Of a stretch of 12,528 nt of DNA, positions 5,430 through 12,227 are shown in pieces. The stretch is from RGIG4608 sp045606265. Lineage in GTDB: Bacteria; Bacillota; Clostridia; Oscillospirales; CAG-272. The notes under the pieces were generated by a model. That model was given only the letters and a program-made list of their open reading frames with translations, did not search any database and had not been told where the DNA came from. A program made the translations under genes and the position numbers. The first letter of the stretch is position 1, and every line of letters begins with the position of its first letter. Location: assembly GCA_045606265.1 (NCBI GenBank), contig JAZURO010000214.1:1-12528 (forward strand). The letters are read 5' to 3'.

Positions 5430-6004
5430 TAAAATTCTTCCTCCAATTCACAAAGATTTTCTTCATCATCGTTGCGCTGATATACCATGCAATTATCGCA
5501 AGATTTTGCAAAAGCCTGGATTTTTTCTCCGCATACAAGGCATTCTTTTGTTGCGTAATCGTTCAGTTCCGGTTTGTGTTTGCACGTCCAGATTGCGCAG
5601 ATAATGTTCCAACAGAACGCACGATCGTGTGGTTCATCGTCATCGCCACGAAGCCACTTCAGATAATGCCGAGTTCCGCTGTTGATGTAGCACTTGACAG
5701 GAAGTCCCTTTTTCCAGTTGTTTTCACCGTACTTTTCCGCGCCTTCTTCAAAGTGCTTTGAAACTTCCAAAAGCATTGTCGGAAGGTTCCAGTTTCGAGT
5801 TCCAATGAAAATCTTAATCGCCGATTCCAGGTCTAAAGCATCGCCATTCTGCTGAAATGCTGCAATGCTGTGAATGATACCATCACTTGCAAGGGTGGCA
5901 ATCACGTCCAAAGGCATAAGGTCACAGCGTCCTTTTCCTTTCTGGATATCGCGTACCGCGCCTGTTGCAAATTCTGATCTTTCTCCACTGTCTTTAATTG
6001 CCAT
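5429..6004 (-). CDS. dATP/dGTP diphosphohydrolase-type domain protein with C-terminal zinc ribbon
   Basis: 191 residues. GAVRDIQKGKGRCDLMPLDV (16-35), FEEGAEKYGENNWKKGLPV (86-104) and SGTRHYLKWLRGDDDEPHDR (109-128) followed by AFCWNIICAIWT are characteristic of the phage family known as DUF5664, named dATP/dGTP diphosphohydrolase N-terminal domain. The acidic and histidine residues in those stretches are likely to bind metal and nucleotide. A C-terminal CLVCGEKIQAFAKSCDNC (155-172) adds a zinc ribbon, and the tail is acidic. A role in cleaving purine dNTPs to shape the phage dNTP pool is inferred from the family name. Start ATG 6004 with GAGGTG four bases upstream; overlaps the ThyX-like gene by 11 bases. 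Confidence 0.72.
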   Translation of the reverse strand: MAIKDSGERSEFATGAVRDIQKGKGRCDLMPLDVIATLASDGIIHSIAAFQQNGDALDLESAIKIFIGTRNWNLPTMLLEVSKHFEEGAEKYGENNWKKGLPVKCYINSGTRHYLKWLRGDDDEPHDRAFCWNIICAIWTCKHKPELNDYATKECLVCGEKIQAFAKSCDNCMVYQRNDDEENLCELEEEF

Positions 6005-6584
6005 AAAACACCTCGTTGTATGTATCGTATCTCTGCTGAATGTCCGTGCTTGTCAAATTCAAGTGCTTTGCAGCCATGTGGTTAAACCACTTGCAACCGT
6101 TCGGTTCAGGGCAACCACAGCGGTACACACAGTTCGGAACAAGCACATCTGCCCACTCTGGCTCGACTTCGTGCAAGGTTCTTTTGAAATCTTCCGCATA
6201 TTCACGGGTTTCAGGGCTTGCCATGTAGCAAAGCCGCTTGCGCCATGTGTCGATAGTATGCTGAATATTCGGATCGCCGTAGAAATCAATCAGCGCACCC
6301 TGTGGCGCCTTTTCACGGTCATACCGGCTCTGCCTGTCATTCCGCTGGCTGTCCACCCTGCTTTCCCAGTGGTGCGTTTTCCAATGCATTGCAACCCAAT
6401 ATTTGATATTTCTCCATGAAAACTTCACAGAAATATCACGAATCGGAGAGTGCTCGGAAATCAGAATTTCTTTTTTGAATGCTTTGCTTGGTTCTTTGCC
6501 AAGCGGTGACTTTTTTACGGTTGCCCGACAATCGTCCACCACTTCTTGCCAATCACCCTTGATTTTCAAAATTTCAGTTTTCAT
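5994..6584 (-). CDS. Divergent ThyX-like (FAD-dependent thymidylate synthase family) protein
   Basis: 196 residues. ThyX makes dTMP from dUMP using methylene-tetrahydrofolate, FAD and NADPH. Support: ISEHSPIRDISVKFSW (42-57), matching the ThyX EHSP-type motif, and the following region WKTHHWESRVDSQRNDR (68-84), then IQHTIDTWRKRLCYMASPET (107-126) and VLVPNCVYRCGCPE (147-160). The canonical RHR-x7-S signature is not intact: the equivalent place reads THH-x7-Q. Either substrate handling differs, or activity is altered. It may be a true thymidylate synthase or a pyrimidine C5-modifying relative. Start ATG 6584 has AAAGGAAAG upstream and overlaps the stop of the 35-residue gene (ATGA). Confidence 0.72.
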   Translation of the reverse strand: MKTEILKIKGDWQEVVDDCRATVKKSPLGKEPSKAFKKEILISEHSPIRDISVKFSWRNIKYWVAMHWKTHHWESRVDSQRNDRQSRYDREKAPQGALIDFYGDPNIQHTIDTWRKRLCYMASPETREYAEDFKRTLHEVEPEWADVLVPNCVYRCGCPEPNGCKWFNHMAAKHLNLTSTDIQQRYDTYNEVFYGN

Positions 6585-6688
6585 CGCTTCTTTCCTTTCT
6601 TTCTCCTGAACAAATTGGTTCTCTTAGTGTACGGCCTTTTATTCGGAACATATTTTTTGTTCATTCCGTACATTTTAGGTTTTGCCAT
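6581..6688 (-). CDS. 35-residue highly basic protein
   Basis: Short frame from ATG 6688 to TGA 6583-6581 reading MAKPKMYGMNKKYVPNKR through a tail RRKKGKKR; 15 of 35 residues are Lys or Arg. AGGAGG lies six bases before the ATG, inside the end of the upstream helix-turn-helix gene (14-base overlap), and the stop overlaps the ThyX-like start as ATGA. The tight packing and strong ribosome site support translation. The composition suggests nucleic-acid or ribosome binding; function unknown. Confidence 0.68.
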   Translation of the reverse strand: MAKPKMYGMNKKYVPNKRPYTKRTNLFRRKKGKKR

Positions 6689-6905
6689 TATTTGCCTCCT
6701 GTCCGGTCAAAATCCAAACCACATCATATCCAGCAAGGGCCATTTGTTGCAAGAAGTATGCAGAAGGGTTTCTTTTTCGCTTCTCCCTGTCGTTCATAGC
6801 TTTTCTCGAAACATCGACTTTATAAGACTCTTCTCCCAATTTTGTCCCATTTTGTTTTGCTCTTTCTCGAATTGCTTTTGCTGCTCTTTTCCCGATATTT
6901 TCCAT
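6675..6905 (-). CDS. CI/Cro-like helix-turn-helix regulator (76 aa)
   Basis: The sequence has RAAKAIRERAKQNGTKLGEE (8-27), then SYKVDVSRKAMNDREKRKR (28-45) as a likely recognition helix region, and SAYFLQQMALAGYDVVWILT (48-67), whose final WILTG resembles the end of phage CI-type repressor DNA-binding domains (WLLTG). There is no oligomerisation or peptidase domain. It lies inside the early operon, so it may act as a Cro-like modulator of the nearby promoters. GGGTGA lies about six bases before ATG 6905. The DNA target is not known. Confidence 0.72.
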   Translation of the reverse strand: MENIGKRAAKAIRERAKQNGTKLGEESYKVDVSRKAMNDREKRKRNPSAYFLQQMALAGYDVVWILTGQEANNGKT

Positions 6906-6916
6906 GAGATCACCCT

Positions 6917-7255
6917 TTACAGTTTCCTTCCCTCTATAATTTCAATCAACTTCATTGCATTTTCATGGCATGGGTCTTTTCTGTAATCCGCTCTGGCCAG
7001 TTCTGTCAGCCGGATAACCTCGACCCATTGCTTTCCCATTTCATCCTGGTATTGGTAGCACTTGTATTCCTGCAGCAGCTTCTTCTTTTCTTTGGTTGCC
7101 GTCTCCCTGTCAATTACCTTTTTGAAATACTGAGCATACAGCATCCGCAACGAGAGATAAAGGATTTGGTCTGGATAAGATAAGCCATCAGGCATTTCCA
7201 ACCCTGCCATTGCATCCTTTTCCCACGGGAGAACGATTCCGGTTTCGTTAGCCAT
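6917..7255 (-). CDS. Conserved phage protein of unknown function (112 aa)
   Basis: I recognise the pattern MPDGLSYPDQILYLSLRMLY (21-40) with EKKKLLQEYKCYQYQ (56-70) and WVEVIRLTELARADYRKDP (77-95) from early regions of Bacillota phages, but no function is known to me. It is predicted to be mostly helical and soluble, with no cysteine motif. The start ATG immediately follows the TAA of the zinc-ribbon gene, with GGAGA ten bases upstream in that gene's 3' end, so translation is coupled. Confidence 0.75.
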   Translation of the reverse strand: MANETGIVLPWEKDAMAGLEMPDGLSYPDQILYLSLRMLYAQYFKKVIDRETATKEKKKLLQEYKCYQYQDEMGKQWVEVIRLTELARADYRKDPCHENAMKLIEIIEGRKL

Positions 7256-7633
7256 TTATTTTTGATCTCCTTCTTTAAAATTTGGACATTCTTTCAGTTT
7301 GATTTTTGGATGTAACTTAGGCCAGTCGCATTCGTCACGATATACACAATGCTCACAGATGCCAACGAATTTCGTTTCTTCTTCCATCTTTGCGCCGCAG
7401 TTGGGGCAGTAGTTGGATGCTCCGACTACTCCATTTCCATAACCACATCGCGAACACTTAGGGATAGTGTATTCTGTTCCGCTATACCCACCAACCCACC
7501 GCCCATGCACCACTTCCACGGCGTCCACGGTCGGAGCCTTTTCAATGTCACTTACTTTCAGGCACCATTCGTCATCATAAGACATTACCTGGTTTTCATA
7601 GGGAAGCAAATCAGCATCGATCAGTCTTGCCAT
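7256..7633 (-). CDS. Zinc ribbon phage protein (125 aa)
   Basis: The opening MARLIDADLLPY, the middle KAPTVDAVEVVHGRWVGG and the ribbon CSRCGYGNG...YCPNCGAKM are typical of abundant small phage proteins of Bacillota with unknown role. A second Cys set (CEHCVYRDECDWP and ECPNF) follows at the C-terminus. ATG 7633 is chosen over a longer in-frame reading because GGAGG lies eight bases before it; this leaves only two bases after the stop of the membrane-protein gene. Confidence 0.78.
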   Translation of the reverse strand: MARLIDADLLPYENQVMSYDDEWCLKVSDIEKAPTVDAVEVVHGRWVGGYSGTEYTIPKCSRCGYGNGVVGASNYCPNCGAKMEEETKFVGICEHCVYRDECDWPKLHPKIKLKECPNFKEGDQK

Positions 7634-7635
7634 CC

Positions 7636-8019
7636 TCAGTTCCTCCACTTCCAATTCTTTCCCATGCTGATACCAGCCAGAAGCGCACACACAATCATGC
7701 TAGGCATGGATGCGGATTCCTGCATCTGTCCGGTCTGCTGCCAGTAAAACACAAGATATTCCAGACCAATGAAAACAGCAGGCCACTTGATACAATTAAA
7801 AATTTTCTCACCAGGAAACATCCTTACAGGCTCGTATTCCGCATCCACAGGCTCGTCAATCCGTTTCTGAGCGGTTTTCTTTTCTTCCTTGGGTTTTCCT
7901 TCCTTCTGAATTTTCTTCTTTTTTGCACTCTTCTTGGGCTTTGTAGTGGTTGCATCTTCAAAGTTCACCATCTCACACAGAACATCGTCAAAAAGTTCGT
8001 CCTTCGTTATTGCCTCCAT
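7636..8019 (-). CDS. Phage membrane protein with Lys-rich N-terminal half (127 aa)
   Basis: Residues 1-65 are hydrophilic, with a Lys/Glu-rich stretch (KPKKSAKKKKIQKEGKPKEE, 27-46) likely to be disordered. The C-terminal half has two probable membrane segments: WPAVFIGLEYLVFYW (79-93) and MPSMIVCALLAGISMG (104-119), joined by a short polar loop. This layout implies a two-pass inner-membrane protein with a basic cytoplasmic tail. I recognise relatives in Clostridia phages but no function. TAGGAGG precedes ATG 8019. Confidence 0.75.
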   Translation of the reverse strand: MEAITKDELFDDVLCEMVNFEDATTTKPKKSAKKKKIQKEGKPKEEKKTAQKRIDEPVDAEYEPVRMFPGEKIFNCIKWPAVFIGLEYLVFYWQQTGQMQESASMPSMIVCALLAGISMGKNWKWRN

Positions 8020-8044
8020 TGTTATTGCCTCCTATTTTTTGTTA

Positions 8045-8194
8045 TTAAACCGCATACAGCGGATCAATTCCATACTTTTCTTTGAATCGCTCAATTGCCC
8101 GTTCCTTGTTCTTCGCCCGAACCAGCTTGCTCCGTTTCTTGCCATAGTGTAGAAGCGAATCATCCTCATAGTAAACTCTGAACGTGAATGTCAT
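8045..8194 (-). CDS. Small basic phage protein (49 aa)
   Basis: ATG 8194 to TAA 8047-8045 reads MTFTFRVYYEDDSLLHYGKK, then a basic helix (RSKLVRAKNKERAIERFKEK) and YGIDPLYAV. GGAGG lies seven bases before the ATG, and the previous gene's stop is two bases upstream, so it sits neatly in the operon. It fills what would otherwise be a coding gap. Function unknown. Confidence 0.75.
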   Translation of the reverse strand: MTFTFRVYYEDDSLLHYGKKRSKLVRAKNKERAIERFKEKYGIDPLYAV

Positions 8195-8196
8195 AT

Positions 8197-8430
8197 TTAT
8201 TCCTCCACTTCTTCAATTGTCATTCGATAAGCCACAATTTCGGAAATGTTAAAGGAAGCAAAACCAAAATTTACCGTTCCAGAATCCTTTCTTCTAATTC
8301 CGTTTCTAATCAGACCGTTCATTTCTTCTCGAACATTTTCCGCATCTTCAATGGTGGCTTCATCGATAAATTCGATTGATTCCTCGATCTGCACTCCACT
8401 TTTCATCCAACAGACCATTTTGATTTTCAT
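8197..8430 (-). CDS. Small phage protein of unknown function (77 aa)
   Basis: Start ATG 8430 is set by AAGGAGGAGG seven bases upstream; a longer in-frame reading would overlap the preceding gene. The sequence MKIKMVCWMKSGVQIEESIE, then EFIDEATIEDAENVREEM and VNFGFASFNISEIVAYRMTI suggests a small alpha/beta fold. No motif is recognised. Confidence 0.7.
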   Translation of the reverse strand: MKIKMVCWMKSGVQIEESIEFIDEATIEDAENVREEMNGLIRNGIRRKDSGTVNFGFASFNISEIVAYRMTIEEVEE

Positions 8431-8451
8431 TTTTGCCTCCTCCTTTATCTG

Positions 8452-8472
8452 TGGGCGGTTGTTAGCCGCCCA
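8452..8472. repeat. GC-rich intergenic hairpin
   Basis: Perfect 7-bp arms TGGGCGG (8452-8458) and CCGCCCA (8466-8472) around a 7-base loop. On the minus strand it spans the last codons and stop of the 92-residue gene and ends 12 bases before the next ribosome site. No T-run follows, so it is more likely an RNA-stability or processing hairpin than a terminator. Confidence 0.5.
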
Positions 8473-8740
8473 TCTTTTCCATAAACGGAATATCTCTTCC
8501 GCAACTTTTTGTTGTAAATCCAAATCTGATTAAATCTTCAATTCCTTTTAGAGAATCAAAAACAATATTCGCCCAGTTGTTATCTTCACATACCTTTTCG
8601 ATTCTGAATCTTTCACCAAATCTGTTTTTGGGGTATGCTATCAGATGCGTTCCGTATCCATAGAAACGGTAATCTTCGCTCCAATCTTCAATCTGAATGT
8701 CGGTTCCGTCCTCCATTTTCCCTCTGCGAATGACTTTCAT
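8462..8740 (-). CDS. Phage protein of unknown function (92 aa)
   Basis: MKVIRRGKMEDGTDIQIEDW opens the protein; a later aromatic stretch (YRFYGYGTHLIAYPKNRFG) and DNNWANIVFDSLKGIEDL follow. No metal-binding or membrane segment is visible, and no family is recognised. AAGGGGGC lies before ATG 8740. The stop falls in the loop of the GC-rich hairpin. Confidence 0.7.
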   Translation of the reverse strand: MKVIRRGKMEDGTDIQIEDWSEDYRFYGYGTHLIAYPKNRFGERFRIEKVCEDNNWANIVFDSLKGIEDLIRFGFTTKSCGRDIPFMEKMGG

Positions 8741-8752
8741 TTTTATGCCCCC

Positions 8753-8908
8753 TTACAGTGCCACAATTTCATAATTCCGTTTGCTATCACGCTTGATGGG
8801 AGTGGTGCGGTTGTTGACCATAACGGACAGTTTCAAGCACATTTCTGCTTCTTCACGTGTATCAAAAATCAGTTCTTCATTGGTCTTCTTGAAAATCAGC
8901 TTAAACAT
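8753..8908 (-). CDS. Small phage protein (51 aa), first gene after the 8956-8984 promoter
   Basis: ATG 8908 is fixed by GGAGG eight bases upstream; the longer in-frame reading would start over the promoter. MFKLIFKKTNEELIFDTREE continues into EAEMCLKLSVMVNNRTTPIK and NYEIVAL. The strand-strand-helix rhythm suggests a small single-domain fold. Function unknown. It leads the run of genes down to 5069. Confidence 0.68.
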   Translation of the reverse strand: MFKLIFKKTNEELIFDTREEAEMCLKLSVMVNNRTTPIKRDSKRNYEIVAL

Positions 8909-8955
8909 ATTAGTTGCCTCCAAATCAATATCATGTGTTTGCCCCCTGTGAGTAT

Positions 8956-8984
8956 ATATTACCACACCCCTGCTTGTTTGTCAA
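8956..8984 (-). promoter_or_regulatory. Strong sigma-A type promoter with candidate operator
   Basis: -35 TTGACA (8984-8979), 17-base spacer, -10 TAATAT (8961-8956) preceded by TGG (extended -10). Upstream, 8985-9017 is almost pure A/T with A-tracts (repeated TTATAAAAAA), like an UP element. A short inverted repeat TTGTT-N4-AACAA (8974-8987) is centred on the -35 box and could bind a repressor such as the helix-turn-helix protein at 6675-6905. Predicted start about 41 bases before ATG 8908. It fills the largest gap among the early genes. Confidence 0.8.
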
Positions 8985-9012
8985 CAACTTTTTTATAATT
9001 TTTTATAACTTT

Positions 9013-9189
9013 TTATTCCTGCACTATTTCTGTTTTCCAATGTCCATTTTCATCAAGCGAAATGTGATTGCACTTTTCTAAATCAACAGCCTTAGTGGTT
9101 ACAAATGTCTGCGTATAGCTTGTGCCAACAGCACATAGTGTCAACACACCAGCATACTTTTCATCAATTTCAATCGTTACTTTTGCCAT
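9013..9189 (-). CDS. Small phage protein of unknown function (58 aa)
   Basis: MAKVTIEIDEKYAGVLTLCA begins the protein and LDENGHWKTEIVQE ends it; the repeated Val/Thr strands suggest a small beta sheet. ATG 9189 is preferred to the ATG at 9195 because GGAG lies eight bases from the former and only two from the latter. Last gene of the upstream run; no hairpin terminator is seen after it, so transcription may continue into the next run. Confidence 0.65.
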   Translation of the reverse strand: MAKVTIEIDEKYAGVLTLCAVGTSYTQTFVTTKAVDLEKCNHISLDENGHWKTEIVQE

Positions 9190-9194
9190 AATCA

Positions 9195-9491
9195 TCACTC
9201 CGCAGGCTGTTTTAGCCAATCAGCAAAATCTTCAATTTCCCAAAACCGTCTAACGCATTTCTGCTGTTCCTCGTCAGACATAACTCGGAAACGGTCTGCG
9301 TTGGTCTGTTTCCGTTTCCGTTCGTCCAGCACTCCGCAAAAATATGCTGCGCTTTCATTGACAGTTTCGTGGTTGGGACACACACTTGCTAAAGCATCGG
9401 AAATATGTCTACCATCCGTCCACACCCTGCAAGCACTTTCGTGGATGCAATCAGCGCAGGTTTTTGTCGGCTGTTTCTGTTTCTTCGCCAT
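9195..9491 (-). CDS. Cys-containing phage protein of unknown function (98 aa)
   Basis: An N-terminal metal-site-like stretch CADCIHESACRVW (12-24) plus later CPNHE and YFCGV provides candidate zinc ligands. The C-terminal half NADRFRVMSDEEQQKCVRRF, then WEIEDFADWLKQP resembles the NADRIR-MSDEEL-WL pattern of common small proteins of Bacillota phages. Start ATG 9491 with GGAG seven bases upstream. It overlaps the end of the DUF551-like gene only if the alternative ATG 9497 is used. Confidence 0.72.
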   Translation of the reverse strand: MAKKQKQPTKTCADCIHESACRVWTDGRHISDALASVCPNHETVNESAAYFCGVLDERKRKQTNADRFRVMSDEEQQKCVRRFWEIEDFADWLKQPAE

Positions 9492-9493
9492 AA

Positions 9494-9817
9494 TCATTCT
9501 CCTTTCGGCGGTTGGGGCAAATACTGCCAGTGGGTAACTCTTGGCGTTAATTCTACTCTGTCACCTTTTTTCCAGTAACAAGAAAGCCAATCAGCACCAT
9601 TCCAAAACGCTTCTCTCGTTACAGGTTTACCATCTAACCAGTGCTTAACAGATATAAGATAACACCCTCTTTCTTTGGGCGGTTTGCTTGCAGAAATCCA
9701 CTCCTGCACCGTTACGCCGTGGGCAATAAGATGGTCTGCAACATCGTACATTGTCACGCCATCTCTATGTAAAGAATTGCTACAAAGCAACTCCACCAAC
9801 TTTTCCCTAACATCCAT
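9494..9817 (-). CDS. DUF551-like phage protein (107 aa)
   Basis: Residues 33-107 match the DUF551 pattern: VQEWISASKPPKERGCYLIS, a central REAFWNGADWLSCYW, and VTHWQYLPQPPK at the end. The N-terminal extension (MDVREKLVELLCS...MYDVADHLIAHGVT) is the form common in Bacillota phages. Function unknown. ATG 9817 is used; an in-frame TTG at 9823 is possible. Overlaps the preceding coiled-coil gene by 11 bases. Confidence 0.78.
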   Translation of the reverse strand: MDVREKLVELLCSNSLHRDGVTMYDVADHLIAHGVTVQEWISASKPPKERGCYLISVKHWLDGKPVTREAFWNGADWLSCYWKKGDRVELTPRVTHWQYLPQPPKGE

Positions 9818-10007
9818 TTTCAAAACGCCCCCTAAAAATCAATTCGCAAGCTGCTTCAAAGCCAAAGTAATATCGCAGTTCCGCTTGCTTGTTTTCTAAC
9901 TGTTCGCGCAATTCCTCGTTTTCTTGCTTTTGCTTTGCCAGTTCTTCCAATAGGCGGTGATATTCCGCTTCATAGTTCAATCCCGCTGTTTTTTTCCTAA
10001 CATCCAT
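9807..10007 (-). CDS. Small coiled-coil phage protein (66 aa)
   Basis: Residues 12-46 (EAEYHRLLEELAKQKQENEE, then LREQLENKQAEL) form a clear heptad coiled coil; the C-terminus is YYFGFEAACELIFRGRFENGC. AGGAGG lies seven bases before ATG 10007. The start (ATGGATGTTAGGAAAA) closely repeats that of the next gene (ATGGATGTTAGGGAAAA), hinting at a duplicated start cassette. Function unknown. Confidence 0.72.
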   Translation of the reverse strand: MDVRKKTAGLNYEAEYHRLLEELAKQKQENEELREQLENKQAELRYYFGFEAACELIFRGRFENGC

Positions 10008-10009
10008 TG

Positions 10010-10201
10010 TTATGCCTCCTGTTCTATAAAATCGTCATTGTGAATTAACGCACACTTGTTACAAACAAGAATGTGCATATACCTGTTTTCGGACAACGGA
10101 CTTGTGTTGACCATCTTTGCCGTATATTTTACAGACTTGTTTGTACGGCAAAACCAACACCGATTATGTTCGCTCCGTTCAGAAAGTGGTATGATTTTCA
10201 T
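10010..10201 (-). CDS. Small zinc-finger phage protein (63 aa)
   Basis: CWFCRTNKSVKYTAKMVNTS (15-34) and LVCNKCALIHNDD (45-57) give two CxxC pairs about 30 residues apart, a four-cysteine zinc knuckle. The opening MKIIPLSERSEHNR and the acidic C-terminus are unremarkable. GGAGGCAAAGGAAG precedes ATG 10201. Two bases separate its stop from the coiled-coil gene start. Function unknown. Confidence 0.72.
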   Translation of the reverse strand: MKIIPLSERSEHNRCWFCRTNKSVKYTAKMVNTSPLSENRYMHILVCNKCALIHNDDFIEQEA

Positions 10202-10238
10202 TCTTCCTTTGCCTCCATTTCATTTTTTAGGGTGGGGG

Positions 10239-12227
10239 TCACAGAATTTCACATTCTGCAACCCAATCGGGATATTCTACGCCTTCACCATTCCAGCCGA
10301 AACGCTTGTTTTCCTGCCGGAAGTTCAGCATCCGCTTGCTTTCGGGTTCATAGTAAACGCCGATAAATTCATCGGACACACCCAAATCACGGTTTTTCAT
10401 AATCTCAATGACATTCGTAAAATCTTCGTATTTCTTGATTGCAGTCTGTCCTAAAAACTCACCGCCAAGCCGCAGAAAATCTTGATTGACACGGTGCATC
10501 ATAAAGACATTATCCGCAGCATTGGTCAAGTCTGCCGATCCGCTAATATCGGATTTCCGCAGGAAGCCTACAGGCTTTCGTGGATGGCAAACAAAGTGGA
10601 TATGCACATCGTACTTTTTGGCAAACTCCGAAAGGGTCAAAACAAGCGTTGTCTGCCGGTCGTACTTTTCTCCACGGATTTCTGACAGATCAAGCGACAT
10701 AAGGTTGTCAATGATAACCACATCCGTCTGATGTTGTTCAATGTGCCGGACAAAATCATCAATAACGCTGTTCACTTTGATGCCGTATTGATTGTTATAA
10801 ATCCACAGTTTGTCCGACGCCCACTCGTCAATAGCGTCCGCTTTCTCCCGTGGTACATAGTAGGAAACGCCATTGTCAGACAGCTTTGTGTGCGCCCGGC
10901 CAGCGGCCTGTAGTTGCAGCCAACTCTTTGCCCGGTTGCTTGTCAACTCACCGCTGAACATAGCAACATTGAAATTCCGGCAAATACTTTCAAGTGCAAT
11001 CTGCGACAAGAATGTTGACTTGCCGGAGCCGTTGCCACCACTCCAAATTGACAACTCACCCTTGTTCATACCTATCAGCTTTTTATCCAGTGCATCAATG
11101 CCCGTCTTAATGCTGACAATCTTTGAACGGTCGATAATTTCAATGTCCTGCATCCGCAGAAAATGTGGCGTTTCATCCTTCACCGTTTCCGTCTTTCTCT
11201 CCGGCCGGGGCGGTAGCTGATATGTGCGGTTCTGTTCCTGCTTGCGCTCATAGCAAGTAGGATCAAACTTCTGCCGCAAGTCGCTCCACCGTTTGTCTGA
11301 ACAGGAATTGTGGAAACACTTAAAAGCAATAGCACCGTTTTGCATAACAAAAATTGCGCTGTCTGGTGCTTTGTGGGACTGGTCAAAAGGACATTCTTCC
11401 AGCACAATCTTCCGCACACCGCCGCTATTAGTTTCATACTTTACCCGGATACCGTTATCGGCAATAAACTTGTCAATGTCGAAAGTTTCCACTCGGTCAT
11501 TACGATATACAGGCTTCGGCGGTTCGGGAATAATCTTGATAACCTTTTTCAGCAGGTGAATAGAATTTGTGCGGATTTCTTCCGGGATGTAAACAAATCC
11601 GCTTGTTCTGTGCGGCCGTTCCATTGTGTTTGCACCTTTACGAGCAATAGTGCCGTAAACCTTTGTAATTCGGGACGGATTAAACACGGCCGTGTCGATT
11701 TTAACATCGGCATCCGAAAACAGCATATCAATGGCTTGCAGGAATTTTTTTGTGTATTCGGCATCCTCAACAATCATATCAACGGAATATAGCAGGTGGT
11801 AGCCGTTGCCACTATCGCAAACAACAGGATCAGAAAATCCCTCTTGCCGCAGGTACTTATAAACACGCTTGATTGTTTCCTTTGCCTTTGCCTTTTCTGC
11901 ATCCGTGGAGGAAACGCCGGTTGCCCGTTCCGGGTCAGCATCAATCAAAATCCACTTGATAGCGGTGATTTCATTGTCGCCTGTGGTTTTCAATCCCTTT
12001 TTGCTCAAAACACGCTCATTCTGTTCCCGGCTATAGCACCCGTCATTGATTTCATTCATAACAAAGTACCAAGTTTTGTCATCGTGCCGGGCAAGTTCTG
12101 CAACCAGCTTTTCACGATCGCGGAAATATCCGCTAAAGGTGTAGCCGGTCATAGACCGCACTTCAATAACGCCCTCCGGCTTGAATATGTCAAATGTCGC
12201 CCGTATAGATTGCTCTCTGTTCATCAT
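10239..12227 (-). CDS. Primase-helicase fusion: AEP/PrimPol-like N-terminus, zinc-binding middle, RecA-fold DnaB-type helicase C-terminus
   Basis: 662 residues; probably makes primers and unwinds the fork for phage replication. Residues about 85-215 look like an archaeo-eukaryotic primase/PrimPol-type core: KWILIDADPE (91-100) with an acidic pair, DSGNGYHLLYSV (138-149), IDTAVFNPSRITKVYGT (177-193). Residues 279-309 hold a zinc site: C279, H285, then FKCFHNSC (302-309). Residues 373-635 are a RecA/DnaB-type ATPase: Walker A WSGGNGSGKSTF (395-406), FSGELTS (424-430), Walker B DVVIIDN (502-508), HFVCHPRKP (544-552), ISGSADLTNAADN (561-573). Start: ATG 12227 shares bases with the TGA of the replication initiator (TGATG), giving coupled translation. 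Confidence 0.88.
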   Translation of the reverse strand: MMNREQSIRATFDIFKPEGVIEVRSMTGYTFSGYFRDREKLVAELARHDDKTWYFVMNEINDGCYSREQNERVLSKKGLKTTGDNEITAIKWILIDADPERATGVSSTDAEKAKAKETIKRVYKYLRQEGFSDPVVCDSGNGYHLLYSVDMIVEDAEYTKKFLQAIDMLFSDADVKIDTAVFNPSRITKVYGTIARKGANTMERPHRTSGFVYIPEEIRTNSIHLLKKVIKIIPEPPKPVYRNDRVETFDIDKFIADNGIRVKYETNSGGVRKIVLEECPFDQSHKAPDSAIFVMQNGAIAFKCFHNSCSDKRWSDLRQKFDPTCYERKQEQNRTYQLPPRPERKTETVKDETPHFLRMQDIEIIDRSKIVSIKTGIDALDKKLIGMNKGELSIWSGGNGSGKSTFLSQIALESICRNFNVAMFSGELTSNRAKSWLQLQAAGRAHTKLSDNGVSYYVPREKADAIDEWASDKLWIYNNQYGIKVNSVIDDFVRHIEQHQTDVVIIDNLMSLDLSEIRGEKYDRQTTLVLTLSEFAKKYDVHIHFVCHPRKPVGFLRKSDISGSADLTNAADNVFMMHRVNQDFLRLGGEFLGQTAIKKYEDFTNVIEIMKNRDLGVSDEFIGVYYEPESKRMLNFRQENKRFGWNGEGVEYPDWVAECEIL

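Noticed and set aside
8452..8472. GC-rich hairpin as an intrinsic terminator
   Set aside because: No T-run follows on either strand, and the next gene's ribosome site follows at once.
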